Positions 21,125 to 32,315 of a DNA stretch of 45,824 nucleotides are shown piece by piece; the stretch's first letter is position 1; each line of letters opens with the position of its first letter. Source of the stretch: Citrobacter youngae. Lineage in GTDB: Bacteria; Pseudomonadota; Gammaproteobacteria; Enterobacterales; Enterobacteriaceae. The position numbers were made by a program, and so were the translations under genes. Where the stretch lies: positions 1 to 45,824 of the forward strand of contig NZ_RPOI01000034.1 in the NCBI RefSeq assembly GCF_003818115.1. Reading direction: 5' to 3'. A model generated the notes under the pieces. The model saw only the letters and a program-made list of their open reading frames with translations. It ran no database searches and was not told where the DNA came from.

Positions 21125-22018
21125 ATGAATCTCGGTGCGTTAGTGTCAGAAAGCCGCAATCCTCAGACCATGGATCTTGATGCGTTATCCACACTTGAGT
21201 TGGTTCATCGTTTTAATCAACAGGATACGCTGGTAGCCGTTGCTGTAAAAGCAACGCTGACTGAAGTTGCGCTTGCGGTCGATGCAGCGGCTGACGCGTT
21301 AAAAGCGGGTGGACGGATTATCTACATGGGGGCGGGGACCAGTGGGCGTCTTGGCGTACTGGATGCGTCTGAGTGCCCACCGACTTTTGGTGTACCGCAT
21401 GGACGGGTTGTTGGCCTGATTGCTGGTGGGCCGGGCGCATTGCTGAAGGCCGTTGAAGGTGCAGAAGATAACCCGCAGCTGGGTGAAGATGATCTTCGTT
21501 CGCTCAACCTTACGGCTCAGGATGTGGTGGTGGGTCTGGCTGCATCCGGGCGTACACCGTATGTGATTGGCGGCTTGCAATATGCCCGTTCCGTTGGCTG
21601 CACCACGGTGGCGATTTCCTGTAATCCGGATTCCCCCATCGCGCGTGAAGCGGACATCGCCATATCACCGGTTGTTGGCCCGGAGGCTCTGACAGGGTCA
21701 ACGCGACTGAAGTCCGGTACTGCGCAAAAACTGGTACTCAATATGATTTCTACCGGCGCAATGGTGAAGTTTGGCAAGGTGTATCAGAACCTGATGGTGG
21801 ATATGAAAGCGACCAACGTTAAGCTGGTAGACCGGGCTTGTCGCATGGTCGTGGAAGCTACCGGTATTGCGTATGACCAGGCGCAAGCTCTGCTGAAACA
21901 GACCGATTTTGATGTTAAGCCCGCCATTCTGATGGCTCTCACGGGGCTCGATGCCGCTGCAGCCCGCGAAAAGCTTGCCGCTCACCAGGGTTTTTTACGC
22001 GCGGCGTTAGAACACTAA
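21125..22018 (+). CDS. murQ: N-acetylmuramic acid 6-phosphate etherase
   Basis: MurQ cleaves the lactyl ether of MurNAc-6-phosphate to give GlcNAc-6-phosphate and D-lactate, for reuse of cell-wall sugar. The 297-residue protein (E. coli 298) has the SIS fold with [15 protein letters not shown], including the catalytic glutamate, and a second conserved EGAEDN. AAGGA lies before the ATG. It is followed after 9 bp by a PTS permease gene and is divergent from yfhH. Placement beside yfhH differs from E. coli K-12, where murQ sits with murP and murR elsewhere. Confidence 0.95.
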   Translation: MNLGALVSESRNPQTMDLDALSTLELVHRFNQQDTLVAVAVKATLTEVALAVDAAADALKAGGRIIYMGAGTSGRLGVLDASECPPTFGVPHGRVVGLIAGGPGALLKAVEGAEDNPQLGEDDLRSLNLTAQDVVVGLAASGRTPYVIGGLQYARSVGCTTVAISCNPDSPIAREADIAISPVVGPEALTGSTRLKSGTAQKLVLNMISTGAMVKFGKVYQNLMVDMKATNVKLVDRACRMVVEATGIAYDQAQALLKQTDFDVKPAILMALTGLDAAAAREKLAAHQGFLRAALEH

Positions 22019-22027
22019 GAGGTGTAT

Positions 22028-23392
22028 ATGGATAAGACGGCGGTGCTGGCCAGCGATATCCTGCTGGGCGTGGGCGGAGAGAAAAATATTCTGCGCCTGG
22101 AAAACTGTATGACCCGCGTCAGAGTGGAGGTACAGGATGACGCTCAGCTCGATATTTCCCGACTCAAGCAACTGCCGGGCGTTAGCGGCTACGTGAAGCA
22201 AGGGGCGCAGCACCAGATCATTGTCGGCCCCGGCAAAGCCGCGAAAGTGGTCGATGCCATGCGTTCCCTGATTGCCGATGGCGGCGAACGTTCCAATGTG
22301 GGGGATATTGAGCGAACAAAATCAGAGGCCAAAGCGAAGTACAAAGCGCCGATGAGTGACGCGCTACGCAAGCTGGCTAACGTTTTTATCCCGCTTATTC
22401 CGGCGTTTATCGCCTCCGGTTTGATTACCGGCATCATTAACATCCTTAAGCGACCGGATATCGTTGGGGATTTTGCGACCCACTATCCAAATATGCTTGG
22501 GCTGATGGGAATATTTGGCAGCGCCGTGTTTGCCATCATGAATATTCTGGTCGGAGTGAATACCGCCAAAGTATTTGGCGGTTCGCTGGCGATGGGCGGG
22601 GTGATGGCCGGTATTCTCTCCAGCCCGCAACTGGCGCAAATTACCTTGTTTGGCGAGGCATTGCAGCCGGGACGCGGTGGAGTGATCGCAGTGCTGCTGG
22701 TGGTGGCGTTGATGTGCTGGATCGAACGCAAATTCCGCGAAGTGCTGCCGGAGTCTCTCGAACTGATCCTCAATCCACTGCTGACCACCCTTATTACCGG
22801 GACAATCGCCATTGTGGCGCTGCAACCGCTTGGCGGCTGGATTTCTGAATCGATTGCTCACGGCGCATCCTGGGCTATCGATCGCGGCGGTTTCCTGGTG
22901 GGAGCCGTGCTGGCTGGGACTTTCCTGCCGTTGGTGCTCACCGGACTTCATCAGGGGTTGGTGCCGATCCACGTTGAACTGGTACAGGCGCATGGTTATA
23001 ACGCGCTCTTTCCTATTCTGGCGATGGCAGGAGTGGGGCAAATCGGTGCGGCTATTGCGGTACTGATGAAAACCCGTAACGCACGGCTGAAAAAAGTGAT
23101 TAAAAGCGCGCTGCCGGTTGGATTGCTGGGCATTGGTGAACCGCTGATTTTTGGGGTGACGTTGCCATTAGGCAAGCCGTTTATCGGTGCCTGTCTCGGT
23201 GGTGCAGTCGGTGGGGCGCTGATCAGCTACTGGAAGGTGGCGACGGTCATCACCTTTGGCATCTCGGGATTGCCGCTGGCACTGACGATTGTTGCCGGAA
23301 AAGTGATGTTCTATCTGTTAGGCTATCTGGTAGCGGTTATTGCCGGGTTCCTGTTTACCTGGCTATTGGGGTTCAACGATCCAGAGGAATAA
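22028..23392 (+). CDS. murP: PTS EIIBC permease, MurP-like (N-acetylmuramate type)
   Basis: A 454-residue glucose-family PTS component. The N-terminal EIIB domain has the phosphorylation cysteine C27 in NCMTRVRV; after a linker the EIIC domain (about 110-450) has some ten hydrophobic segments and the conserved GIGEPLIFG motif. No EIIA domain is present, so phosphate should come from a separate EIIA such as Crr, as for E. coli MurP (474 aa). The ATG at 22028, after GAGG, is preferred to a GTG two codons upstream. With murQ next to it the substrate is most likely MurNAc, entering as MurNAc-6-P; a related amino sugar is possible, and orthology to murP rather than a paralogue is not certain. Confidence 0.82.
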   Translation: MDKTAVLASDILLGVGGEKNILRLENCMTRVRVEVQDDAQLDISRLKQLPGVSGYVKQGAQHQIIVGPGKAAKVVDAMRSLIADGGERSNVGDIERTKSEAKAKYKAPMSDALRKLANVFIPLIPAFIASGLITGIINILKRPDIVGDFATHYPNMLGLMGIFGSAVFAIMNILVGVNTAKVFGGSLAMGGVMAGILSSPQLAQITLFGEALQPGRGGVIAVLLVVALMCWIERKFREVLPESLELILNPLLTTLITGTIAIVALQPLGGWISESIAHGASWAIDRGGFLVGAVLAGTFLPLVLTGLHQGLVPIHVELVQAHGYNALFPILAMAGVGQIGAAIAVLMKTRNARLKKVIKSALPVGLLGIGEPLIFGVTLPLGKPFIGACLGGAVGGALISYWKVATVITFGISGLPLALTIVAGKVMFYLLGYLVAVIAGFLFTWLLGFNDPEE

Positions 23393-23395
23393 GGT

Positions 23396-24031
23396 TTGAC
23401 CAGTCACCAGCGTCGCGTTGTTTTTTTTGATTTGGATGGCACGTTACACCAGCAGGATATGTTCGGTAGTTTCTTACGTTTTCTGCTGCGTCGCCAACCG
23501 CTAAATGCGTTGCTGGTGCTGCCCCTGTTGCCAATTATTGCGCTGGCAATGTTAATTAAAGGGCGCGCCGCCCGCTGGCCCATGAGCCTGCTGTTATGGG
23601 GCTGTACCTTTGGTCGCAGCGAAGCGCGTCTGAAAGCGCATCAGGCCGATTTTGTGCGCTGGTTTCGCGGGCATGTGACGGCATTTCCGGTCGTGCAGCA
23701 GCGTCTGACGACGTACCTGTTAAGCTCCGATGCTGATATCTGGCTTATCACCGGTTCTCCGCAGTCGCTGGTCGAGCAGGTTTACTTCGACACGCCGTGG
23801 CTACCGCGTGTCAATCTGATCGCCAGTCAAATGGCGCGGGGATACGGTGGCTGGGTATTGCCGCTACGCTGTCTGGGGCATGAAAAAGTCGCGCAACTGG
23901 AACGGCAGATTGGCGCACCGCTGTCTCTTTACAGCGGCTACAGCGATAGTAAGCAGGACAATCCACTGCTCTCTTTTTGCCAGCATCGCTGGCGCGTCAC
24001 GCCGCGCGGAGAGCTGCAACAACTCGAATAG
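23396..24031 (+). CDS. pgpC: Phosphatidylglycerophosphatase C
   Basis: PgpC dephosphorylates phosphatidylglycerophosphate to phosphatidylglycerol in the inner membrane. The 211-residue HAD-family protein has the catalytic FFDLDGTL (motif I), a membrane segment at about 35-55, ITGSPQ (motif II) and GYSDSKQDNP (motif IV). The start is TTG at 23396, three bases after the PTS stop codon, with AGGAATAAGG upstream; it gives the E. coli length. Tight spacing suggests read-through from murQ and the PTS gene. Confidence 0.93.
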   Translation: MTSHQRRVVFFDLDGTLHQQDMFGSFLRFLLRRQPLNALLVLPLLPIIALAMLIKGRAARWPMSLLLWGCTFGRSEARLKAHQADFVRWFRGHVTAFPVVQQRLTTYLLSSDADIWLITGSPQSLVEQVYFDTPWLPRVNLIASQMARGYGGWVLPLRCLGHEKVAQLERQIGAPLSLYSGYSDSKQDNPLLSFCQHRWRVTPRGELQQLE

Positions 24032-24036
24032 AGTAA

Positions 24037-24585
<549 letters not shown>

Positions 24586-24597
24586 ATACCAATCAGA

Positions 24598-26148
24598 CTA
24601 CTTGTCCTCTTTCTTCTGTGCTGAAAACAGCAGAGAAGGGGAGTGCGACAGATAGTTTGACGACGTCTGAGTCAGAAACGCTGAAAGCGGAAATTTATCT
24701 TTACCCAACAGCTCAGCCGGTGACACAGCCGGGTAATCCTGTGCCAGTTGCTGCGTTTCCTGCGCCTGTTTTTCTTTCTCCTGCAGATACCCCACCAGGC
24801 TAATCTGGTATTTACGGATGTTTTCCACATAGGCGTAGGCTTCGTGACCGCGCGCATAGCCATAGGTCAACTTGTTGTAATACGGCTTTTGGCTGAGCAG
24901 CGGCAGACGCTGTTTTACGTCGGACCAACTGTTCGGATTACCTTTGGTTTTCACCGTCAGCGCCCGGGCATCCAGCATGTGCGCATAACCCATGTTGTAG
25001 GCGGCAAGCGCAAACCAGATACGTTCCCCTTCGGGGACGGTATCCGGCACTTTGCTCATCATGTCCTGCAAATACCGCGCGCCGCCGCTGATGCTCTGCT
25101 CGGCATCGGTACGGTCAGTTAGCCCGAGACTCTGGGCGGTATTTTTGGTCAGCATCATCAGCCCGCGTACACCGGTCGGGGAAGTCGCCTGCGCGTCCCA
25201 GTGCGACTCCTGATAGGATATTGCGGCGAGCAGTCGCCAGTCTATCTCTTGCGCATATTTCTCAAACAGCGGCTTCAGGTCCGGCAACACGCTGTCTACG
25301 GCGCGCAAAAAGGTGCGGGTATCAACATAGTCAAAATCATCGCCATGCCCAAGGTACTTTTCTTCCAGTCGCGCAAGCGAGCCGTCTTCATTCATGGTAT
25401 TGAAGAAATCCAGCAGGGCAGCAGACAGCGTATTGTCATCGTCCAGACGACTGAACCAGGTCACCGGCTGTTCGTCAGAGACGTCCAGCGCCACGGCCAG
25501 CTCAGGATGAACGCGCTGATATAAGCTGATGGCAACGGAATCGGCAATGGTGTAATCCAGCTTACCGGCGATGACATCATCAAGCAGTTCAGTGGTGCCC
25601 TTTTTCTCATCAACTTTCCAGCTCAGATCGGGGAATTTTTTCTCTTTTAGCTGCTGGAGGTCGTTAACCACTACGTGCCCCGGGGCGATAGTCAGTTGGT
25701 TTTCGTTCACGGTGGCAAGCGTGCGCGGGCGGTATTGCCCAACCCGATACACCAGTTGTTGCGATACGGAATAGTAGGTCGGACCCGGCTGATAATTTTT
25801 AACGCGCTCGCTGTTATACACCAGACCAGCGGCTAACAGATCGGCATTACCGTTATCCAGGTCGTCAAAAAGCTGGCTGATGTTCTGGCGTACGGTGATT
25901 TTCAGCTTCACACCCAGGTAGTTGGCGAAGGCTTTGGTCAGTTCGTAATCCAGGCCAAACTTTTTCCCATTAAGCGCGGCGTAAGTGAGCGGAGAGTCGA
26001 TGGTACTGACGCGCAGCTCTCCCCGCGACTGAATGGCGGCGATACGATTGTCGGCTTTACCGAACCAGGGGATAGATGGCCAGAGGGCCGCTGCCAACAA
26101 CAGCGTCAAAATACCGATGAACAGATAATTAATCTTTAATTTTTTCAA
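24598..26148 (-). CDS. mltF: Membrane-bound lytic murein transglycosylase F
   Basis: MltF cuts peptidoglycan glycan strands to 1,6-anhydro ends at the outer membrane. The 516-residue protein (E. coli 518) has an N-terminal signal/hydrophobic stretch (about 6-24), an ABC-type solute-binding-like regulatory domain (about 40-265) and a C-terminal SLT domain with the catalytic glutamate in [11 protein letters not shown] and the following GLMMLT and AAYNMG motifs. It converges with tadA (12-bp gap, no clear terminator seen) and is divergent from purL. Confidence 0.96.
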   Translation of the reverse strand: MKKLKINYLFIGILTLLLAAALWPSIPWFGKADNRIAAIQSRGELRVSTIDSPLTYAALNGKKFGLDYELTKAFANYLGVKLKITVRQNISQLFDDLDNGNADLLAAGLVYNSERVKNYQPGPTYYSVSQQLVYRVGQYRPRTLATVNENQLTIAPGHVVVNDLQQLKEKKFPDLSWKVDEKKGTTELLDDVIAGKLDYTIADSVAISLYQRVHPELAVALDVSDEQPVTWFSRLDDDNTLSAALLDFFNTMNEDGSLARLEEKYLGHGDDFDYVDTRTFLRAVDSVLPDLKPLFEKYAQEIDWRLLAAISYQESHWDAQATSPTGVRGLMMLTKNTAQSLGLTDRTDAEQSISGGARYLQDMMSKVPDTVPEGERIWFALAAYNMGYAHMLDARALTVKTKGNPNSWSDVKQRLPLLSQKPYYNKLTYGYARGHEAYAYVENIRKYQISLVGYLQEKEKQAQETQQLAQDYPAVSPAELLGKDKFPLSAFLTQTSSNYLSHSPSLLFSAQKKEDK

Positions 26149-26313
26149 TTAGTTAATTCTCTGAACCGTACGTTGTCTCTGCGTGCTGTGGTATTGATTA
26201 AGAAGTGAAGTCGTCATTAATGAGCGGCATTTTGCTTAAACTTGCGCCAGTTGGCAACTTATTCAGAAACCAGACCGCATTTGATGATAAGAAGAGGCCG
26301 TGATTTTATTTCG

Positions 26314-26352
26314 ACGCAAACGGTTTCGTCGGCGCGCCAGATTCTTTATAAT
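26314..26352 (+). promoter_or_regulatory. PurR operator and promoter of purL
   Basis: ACGCAAACGGTTTCGT at 26314-26329 matches the PurR box (consensus ACGCAAACGTTTNCGT), and a TATAAT -10 box follows at 26347-26352. The operator sits in the -35 region, as expected for purine repression. The remaining part of the mltF-purL gap shows no other clear feature. Confidence 0.85.
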
Positions 26353-26405
26353 GACGCCCGTTTCCCCCACTTGGGCACACTGAAAGCTTAGAAGACGAGA
26401 GACTT

Positions 26406-29400
26406 ATGATGGAAATTCTGCGTGGTTCACCTGCACTGTCTGCATTCCGTATTAACAAACTGCTGGCACGTTTTCAGGCTGCCAACCTCCAGGTCCACAA
26501 TATTTACGCCGAGTACGTCCATTTTGCTGATCTGAATGCACCATTGAATGAGGATGAGCGCGCGCAACTTGCACGTCTGCTGAAATATGGTCCTGCTCTT
26601 CACAGCCACGCCCCTGAAGGCAAACTGCTGCTGGTCACGCCTCGCCCGGGTACCATTTCCCCGTGGTCTTCTAAAGCGACTGATATTGCCCATAACTGCG
26701 GCCTGCAACAGATTAGCCGCCTGGAACGTGGCATTGCCTGGTATGTTGAGGCCTCCACGTTGACCGCTGAGCAGTGGCTGACGGTTGCCGATATTTTGCA
26801 CGACCGCATGATGGAAACGGTTTTCTCTGCGCTGAGCGATGCTGAAAAACTGTTTGTTCATCACCAGCCTGCGCCGGTTTCCAGCGTTGACCTGCTTGGT
26901 GAGGGACGCCAGGCGCTGATCGACGCTAACCTGCGTCTGGGCCTGGCGCTGGCGGAAGACGAAATCGACTATCTGCAGGATGCGTTTACCAAACTGGGAC
27001 GCAACCCGAACGACATTGAACTGTACATGTTCGCGCAGGCTAACTCCGAGCACTGCCGCCACAAGATTTTTAACGCCGACTGGGTTATCGATGGTAAACA
27101 ACAGCCTAAGTCGCTGTTCAAGATGATCAAGAATACCTTCGAAACCACGCCGGACCACGTGCTGTCTGCCTATAAAGACAACGCCGCGGTAATGGAAGGT
27201 TCTGAAGTGGGCCGCTATTTTGCCGACCACAAAACTGGCCGCTACGATTTCCATCAGGAACCAGCCCACATCCTGATGAAGGTAGAAACTCATAACCACC
27301 CGACGGCTATCTCTCCGTGGCCAGGCGCGGCAACCGGCTCTGGCGGTGAAATTCGCGATGAGGGTGCAACCGGTCGTGGTGCAAAACCGAAAGCCGGGCT
27401 GGTAGGCTTCTCCGTCTCCAACCTGCGTATTCCTGGCTTTGAACAGCCGTGGGAAGAAGATTTTGGTAAGCCGGATCGTATTGTCACCGCACTGGATATC
27501 ATGACCGAAGGCCCGCTGGGTGGTGCTGCGTTTAACAACGAATTTGGTCGTCCTGCGCTGACGGGCTACTTCCGTACCTATGAAGAAAAGGTTAACAGCC
27601 ATAACGGCGAAGAGCTGCGCGGTTACCATAAACCGATCATGCTGGCAGGTGGGATCGGCAATATCCGTGCCGATCACGTACAGAAAGGCGAGATCGTGGT
27701 GGGTGCTAAGCTTATCGTCCTCGGCGGTCCGGCGATGAACATCGGTCTTGGCGGTGGGGCTGCATCATCCATGGCTTCCGGTCAGTCTGATGCCGATCTT
27801 GATTTCGCTTCTGTACAGCGCGACAACCCGGAAATGGAACGTCGCTGCCAGGAAGTTATCGACCGTTGCTGGCAGATGGGCGATGCCAACCCGATTCTGT
27901 TTATCCATGACGTTGGTGCGGGCGGCCTGTCTAACGCCATGCCGGAGCTGGTCAGCGACGGCGGCCGCGGTGGTAAGTTCCAGCTGCGTGACATCCTCAG
28001 CGACGAGCCGGGTATGAGCCCGCTGGAAATCTGGTGTAACGAATCTCAGGAGCGCTATGTGCTGGCGGTTGCCGCCGACCAGCTACCGCTGTTTGACGAA
28101 CTGTGTAAGCGTGAGCGCGCGCCGTATGCGGTGATCGGTGAAGCCACCGAAGAACAGCATCTGACTCTGAGCGATAGCCACTTCGACAATCAGCCGATCG
28201 ACATGCCACTCGATGTGCTGCTGGGTAAAACGCCGAAAATGACCCGCGATGTGCAGACGCTGAAAGCCAAAGGCGATGCCCTGAATCGTGGCGAAATCTC
28301 GATTGCAGATGCGGTTAACCGTGTGCTGCATCTGCCGACTGTTGCTGAAAAAACGTTCCTCGTGACTATCGGCGACCGTACCGTTACCGGTATGGTGGCG
28401 CGCGATCAGATGGTTGGTCCATGGCAGATCCCGGTCGCCAACTGCGCGGTCACTACTGCAAGCCTTGATAGCTACTACGGCGAAGCGATGTCTCTCGGCG
28501 AGCGCGCGCCAGTCGCATTACTCGACTTCTCAGCCTCTGCGCGTCTGGCGGTCGGTGAGGCACTGACCAACATTGCGGCAACGCAGATCGGCGATATCAA
28601 ACGCATTAAACTGTCGGCCAACTGGATGGCGGCTGCGGGTCACCCTGGCGAAGACGCCGGACTGTACGAAGCGGTAAAAGCCGTTGGAGAAGAATTATGT
28701 CCGGCGCTTGGCCTGACCATTCCGGTGGGCAAAGACTCTATGTCGATGAAAACCCGCTGGCAGGAAGGCAACGAACAGCGTGAAATGACCTCGCCGTTGT
28801 CGCTGGTGATCACCGCCTTTGCCCGCGTGGAAGATGTGCGCCACACGATTACCCCGCAACTGTCTACTGAAGACAATGCGCTGCTGCTGATTGATCTTGG
28901 TCTTGGCCACAATGCGCTGGGTGCGACGGCGCTGGCGCAGGTTTACCGTCAACTGGGCGATAAGCCTGCCGATGTGCGTAACGTAGAGCAGCTGAAAGGC
29001 TTCTACGACGCCATTCAGGCGCTGGTGGCACAGCGTAAGCTGCTGGCCTACCACGACCGCTCCGACGGCGGCCTGCTGGTTACGCTGGCGGAAATGGCCT
29101 TCACCGGCCACTGCGGCGTTGAAGCAGACATCGGCACTCTGGGCGATGATCATCTGGCGGCGCTGTTTAATGAAGAGTTGGGGGCTGTCATTCAGGTTCG
29201 CGCCGCTGACCGTGAAGCGGTTGAGGCGTTGCTGGCTCAACATGGCCTGGCCGATTGCGTGCACTATCTGGGTAAAGCCGTGCAGGGCGACCGCTTCGTG
29301 GTCGAAGCAGATGGTCAGGCGGTGTTCAGCGAAAGCCGTACTACTCTGCGTATGTGGTGGGCGGAAACAACCTGGCAGATGCAGCGTCTGCGCGACAATC

Positions 29401-30293
29401 CAGAGTGCGCCGATCAGGAACATAACGCTAAAACCAACGATGCCGATCCTGGCCTCAACGTTAAACTGTCGTTTGACATCAACGAAGATATTGCGGCTCC
29501 GTATATCGCTACCGGTGCGCGTCCAAAAGTGGCCGTGCTGCGCGAACAGGGCGTTAACTCCCACGTAGAAATGGCGGCCGCTTTCCACCGTGCGGGTTTT
29601 GACGCTATCGACGTGCATATGAGCGATCTGCTGGGCGGACGCATCGGCCTGGGTAACTTCCAGGCGCTGGTAGCCTGCGGCGGCTTCTCTTACGGCGATG
29701 TACTCGGCGCAGGGGAAGGTTGGGCGAAGTCGATTCTGTTCAACAACCGCGTGCGTGATGAGTTCGAAACCTTCTTCCACCGCCCACAAACGCTGGCACT
29801 CGGCGTGTGTAACGGTTGTCAGATGATGTCTAACCTGCGCGAGCTGATCCCAGGAAGCGATCTGTGGCCACGCTTTGTGCGTAACCACTCCGATCGCTTT
29901 GAAGCGCGTTTCAGCCTGGTCGAAGTGACACAAAGCCCGTCTCTGCTGCTTGCCGGTATGGTTGGGTCACAGATGCCAATCGCAGTTTCTCACGGCGAAG
30001 GTCGCGTAGAAGTGCGTGACGATGTACATCTGGCAGGACTGGAGAGCAAAGGGCTGGTGGCACTGCGCTACGTTGATAACTTCGGTAAGGTGACCGAAAC
30101 CTATCCGGCTAACCCGAACGGTTCGCCAAACGGTATCACTGCTGTTACCACCGAAAATGGTCGTGTAACCATTATGATGCCACACCCGGAACGCGTGTTC
30201 CGTACCGTGAGCAACTCCTGGCACCCGGAAAACTGGGGCGAGGATAGCCCGTGGATGCGTATCTTCCGTAATGCGCGTAAACAGCTCGGTTAA
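26406..30293 (+). CDS. purL: Phosphoribosylformylglycinamidine synthase
   Basis: PurL converts FGAR, glutamine and ATP to FGAM in purine synthesis. The 1295 residues equal the E. coli protein. In order: the PurS-like N-terminal domain, a linker with [16 protein letters not shown], the two-part FGAM synthetase core with [13 protein letters not shown] and [12 protein letters not shown], and the C-terminal glutamine amidotransferase with the nucleophile in [10 protein letters not shown] and the histidine/glutamate pair in PHPERVF. A PurR box lies upstream. The start is the [10 protein letters not shown] of E. coli. Confidence 0.99.
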   Translation: MMEILRGSPALSAFRINKLLARFQAANLQVHNIYAEYVHFADLNAPLNEDERAQLARLLKYGPALHSHAPEGKLLLVTPRPGTISPWSSKATDIAHNCGLQQISRLERGIAWYVEASTLTAEQWLTVADILHDRMMETVFSALSDAEKLFVHHQPAPVSSVDLLGEGRQALIDANLRLGLALAEDEIDYLQDAFTKLGRNPNDIELYMFAQANSEHCRHKIFNADWVIDGKQQPKSLFKMIKNTFETTPDHVLSAYKDNAAVMEGSEVGRYFADHKTGRYDFHQEPAHILMKVETHNHPTAISPWPGAATGSGGEIRDEGATGRGAKPKAGLVGFSVSNLRIPGFEQPWEEDFGKPDRIVTALDIMTEGPLGGAAFNNEFGRPALTGYFRTYEEKVNSHNGEELRGYHKPIMLAGGIGNIRADHVQKGEIVVGAKLIVLGGPAMNIGLGGGAASSMASGQSDADLDFASVQRDNPEMERRCQEVIDRCWQMGDANPILFIHDVGAGGLSNAMPELVSDGGRGGKFQLRDILSDEPGMSPLEIWCNESQERYVLAVAADQLPLFDELCKRERAPYAVIGEATEEQHLTLSDSHFDNQPIDMPLDVLLGKTPKMTRDVQTLKAKGDALNRGEISIADAVNRVLHLPTVAEKTFLVTIGDRTVTGMVARDQMVGPWQIPVANCAVTTASLDSYYGEAMSLGERAPVALLDFSASARLAVGEALTNIAATQIGDIKRIKLSANWMAAAGHPGEDAGLYEAVKAVGEELCPALGLTIPVGKDSMSMKTRWQEGNEQREMTSPLSLVITAFARVEDVRHTITPQLSTEDNALLLIDLGLGHNALGATALAQVYRQLGDKPADVRNVEQLKGFYDAIQALVAQRKLLAYHDRSDGGLLVTLAEMAFTGHCGVEADIGTLGDDHLAALFNEELGAVIQVRAADREAVEALLAQHGLADCVHYLGKAVQGDRFVVEADGQAVFSESRTTLRMWWAETTWQMQRLRDNPECADQEHNAKTNDADPGLNVKLSFDINEDIAAPYIATGARPKVAVLREQGVNSHVEMAAAFHRAGFDAIDVHMSDLLGGRIGLGNFQALVACGGFSYGDVLGAGEGWAKSILFNNRVRDEFETFFHRPQTLALGVCNGCQMMSNLRELIPGSDLWPRFVRNHSDRFEARFSLVEVTQSPSLLLAGMVGSQMPIAVSHGEGRVEVRDDVHLAGLESKGLVALRYVDNFGKVTETYPANPNGSPNGITAVTTENGRVTIMMPHPERVFRTVSNSWHPENWGEDSPWMRIFRNARKQLG

Positions 30294-30309
30294 TTGGCCT
30301 GCAATCATC

Positions 30310-30337
30310 AAGCCCCTCTTCGTGAGGGGCTTTTTTT
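30310..30337 (+). terminator. Rho-independent terminator of purL
   Basis: A 9-bp stem AAGCCCCTC (30310-30318) / GAGGGGCTT (30324-30332) with a 5-base loop is followed by a run of seven T's. Confidence 0.92.
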
Positions 30338-30342
30338 ATATC

Positions 30343-30379
30343 ACAGGCCGGATAAGGCGTTTACGCCGCCATCCGGCAA
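30343..30379. repeat. REP element downstream of purL
   Basis: The palindrome from AGGCCGGATAAGGCG to GCCGCCATCCGGC is a single REP unit. It is nearly identical to the second unit between rseC and lepA. Confidence 0.82.
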
Positions 30380-30410
30380 TAAACTCAGCGCTTATGCCAC
30401 AAAATTAAAG

Positions 30411-30524
30411 TGTCGGGAAATCCCGACATTGGCAGGGTTGGCTTGTCGCCAAAAAGAGACACTTAATGATTTGATTTATAATGATTTTGTTTTTAAGTAC
30501 AGCGAGTGTTGCTGATTAGCGACA
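30411..30524 (+). promoter_or_regulatory. Three GlrR (QseF) binding sites upstream of glmY
   Basis: TGTC-N10-GACA occurs perfectly at 30411-30428 and at 30444-30461. A third copy with one mismatch, TGTT-N10-GACA, lies at 30507-30524. E. coli GlrR activates glmY through sites of this form. All are at enhancer distance from the -24/-12 promoter, with an AT-rich stretch between that could take IHF. Confidence 0.85.
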
Positions 30525-30613
30525 GAATGAACAAAAAACACTCAACTCTTATTTTTACACAATTATTCATATTTCTTATATTTATCATTGTGTTAATAAA
30601 GTGTTTTGAATAT

Positions 30614-30634
30614 TGGCACAGATGCTGCATAATA
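30614..30634 (+). promoter_or_regulatory. Sigma-54 (-24/-12) promoter of glmY, overlapping a sigma-70 -10 box
   Basis: TGGCAC at 30614-30619 with GG exactly ten bases before the GC at 30627-30628 forms a -24/-12 element. CATAAT at 30629-30634 is a possible sigma-70 -10 box using nearly the same start point, as in E. coli. The expected start is 30641. Confidence 0.82.
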
Positions 30635-30640
30635 TTAACC

Positions 30641-30824
30641 AGTGGCTCATTCACCTTCTTATGTCAGCCCCTTCGGGACGTGCTACATAAACTTCGAATG
30701 ACGCACAACAAGGTGCCTGCCGTCCAACATCTGATATTAGCGAAGCTCATATCAACCTTCGGGCGAAACGTCGAGTTAGGCACCGCCTTATTCCATAACA
30801 AAGCCGGGTTAATCCCGGCTTTGT
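30641..30824 (+). ncRNA. glmY: Small regulatory RNA GlmY
   Basis: From AGTGGCTCATTCACC at 30641 to the terminator stem the sequence is almost the same as E. coli GlmY as I remember it, and lies in the same place between purL and glrK. GlmY mimics GlmZ and sequesters the adaptor RapZ, so GlmZ survives and activates glmS for glucosamine-6-phosphate synthesis. The 3' end is the 12-bp stem AACAAAGCCGGG (30797-30808) / CCCGGCTTTGTT (30814-30825). A long open frame runs through this RNA into glrK, but it is fortuitous. It is driven by GlrR and sigma-54. Confidence 0.93.
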
Positions 30825-30883
30825 TGTATCTGACGTTCCCCTCAGTTAGCATCGTCTTATTCCCGTCCATTGAGAGTAACGCC

Positions 30884-32314
30884 TTGAAGCGCTGGTCTGT
30901 TTTCCCCCGATCATTACGTCAGCTGGTGACACTGGCATTTTTGCTGATCCTGCTCCCTTTGCTCGTACTGGCCTGGCAAGCGTGGCAGAGCCTGAACGCC
31001 CTGAGCGCGCAGGCGGCGCTGACTAACAGAACCACGCTCATTGATGCCCGACGCAGTGAGGCAATGACCAACGCCGCGCTGGAGATGGAACGTAGCTACC
31101 GACAGTATTGTGTGCTGGATGACCCGACGCTGGCAAAGGTTTACCAGAGCCAGCGTAAACGTTATAGCGACATGCTGGATGCGCATGCGGGCGTGTTGCC
31201 GGACAACAAGCTCTACCAGGCGTTGCGGCAGGATCTCAACGATCTCGCCCAATTGCAGTGTAATAACAGTGGTCCTGACAGCCAGGCGGCAGCCCGCCTG
31301 GAAGCCTTCGCTAATGCGAATACCGACATGGTGCAGGCCACACGTACCGTGGTCTTTTCGCGTGGTCAGCAGTTACAACAAGAAATTGCCGAACGAGGTC
31401 AGTTCTTTGGCTGGCAGGCGCTGGTGCTGTTTCTCGTTAGTCTGGCGATGGTGCTGCTGTTTACCCGTATGATCATCGGTCCGGTGAAGGGCATCGAGCG
31501 GATGATTAACCGTCTGGGGGAAGGGCGCTCGCTGGGTGATAGCGTATTATTTACCGGGCCCCGGGAGCTGCGGTCCGTGGGGCAGCGCATTATCTGGTTG
31601 AGTGAACGTCTCTCCTGGCTTGAGTCGCAACGGCATCAGTTTTTACGCCATCTTTCCCATGAGCTGAAAACACCGCTTGCGAGCATGCGCGAAGGTACCG
31701 AATTGTTAGCCGATCAGGTAGTTGGCCCGTTAACGCCGGAGCAAAAAGAGGTAGTCGGGATTCTGGATGACAGCAGCCGTAATCTGCAAAAGTTGATTGA
31801 GCAATTGCTTGATTACAACCGCAAGCTGGCGGATGACGAGGTTGAGCTTGAAACTGTAGAAATCGCGCCGCTGGTGGAAAGCGTGGTTTCAGCACATAGC
31901 CTGCCTGCTCGCGCCAAAATGATCCATACTGATGTTGCGCTGGCGGCGAACGCTTGTCTGGCCGAACCCATGCTGTTAATGAGCGTGCTGGACAATCTTT
32001 ATTCCAATGCGGTGCACTATGGCGCTGAATCCGGTAACATTTGGATCCGCAGCAGTTTGCATGGCTCAACGGTATATATTGATGTCATAAATACCGGCAC
32101 ACCGATTCCAGAAGCAGAACAGGCGATGATCTTCGAGCCTTTTTTCCAGGGCAGCCATCAGCGAAAAGGGGCAGTCAAAGGAAGCGGGTTGGGACTGAGC
32201 ATCGCCAAAGACTGTATCCGCCGTATGCGGGGAAAACTGTATCTGGTTGATGAGCATGCGCAAAGCGTTTGTTTCCGCATAGAACTGCCGCTATCTGCAT
32301 CGAAAAACCACTAA
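30884..32314 (+). CDS. glrK: Sensor histidine kinase GlrK (QseE)
   Basis: GlrK phosphorylates GlrR in response to envelope cues. From a TTG start at 30884 the protein has 476 residues (E. coli 475) and begins with KRWSVFPRSLRQL. It has a membrane segment at about 12-34, a periplasmic domain, a second membrane segment, a HAMP linker, the H-box FLRHLSHELKTPLASM, an N-box VLDNLYSNAVHYG and the G-box GSGLGLSIAKD. The frame is open for 126 codons upstream, but that stretch is the glmY gene. TGAGAG precedes the TTG. First gene of glrK-qseG-glrR. Confidence 0.94.
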   Translation: MKRWSVFPRSLRQLVTLAFLLILLPLLVLAWQAWQSLNALSAQAALTNRTTLIDARRSEAMTNAALEMERSYRQYCVLDDPTLAKVYQSQRKRYSDMLDAHAGVLPDNKLYQALRQDLNDLAQLQCNNSGPDSQAAARLEAFANANTDMVQATRTVVFSRGQQLQQEIAERGQFFGWQALVLFLVSLAMVLLFTRMIIGPVKGIERMINRLGEGRSLGDSVLFTGPRELRSVGQRIIWLSERLSWLESQRHQFLRHLSHELKTPLASMREGTELLADQVVGPLTPEQKEVVGILDDSSRNLQKLIEQLLDYNRKLADDEVELETVEIAPLVESVVSAHSLPARAKMIHTDVALAANACLAEPMLLMSVLDNLYSNAVHYGAESGNIWIRSSLHGSTVYIDVINTGTPIPEAEQAMIFEPFFQGSHQRKGAVKGSGLGLSIAKDCIRRMRGKLYLVDEHAQSVCFRIELPLSASKNH

Positions 32315-32315
32315 A

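Noticed and set aside
26427-27677. Minus-strand open frame of 416 codons inside the 5' part of purL
   Set aside because: Same reason: shadow of a GC-rich, highly expressed gene.
28695-29933. Minus-strand open frame of 412 codons inside purL
   Set aside because: It is antisense to a perfectly conserved purL and its composition is typical of a shadow frame.
30506-30883. N-terminal 126-codon extension of the glrK frame with hydrophobic residues
   Set aside because: It overlaps GlmY, its promoter and a GlrR site, and the E. coli kinase begins at the position of TTG 30884.
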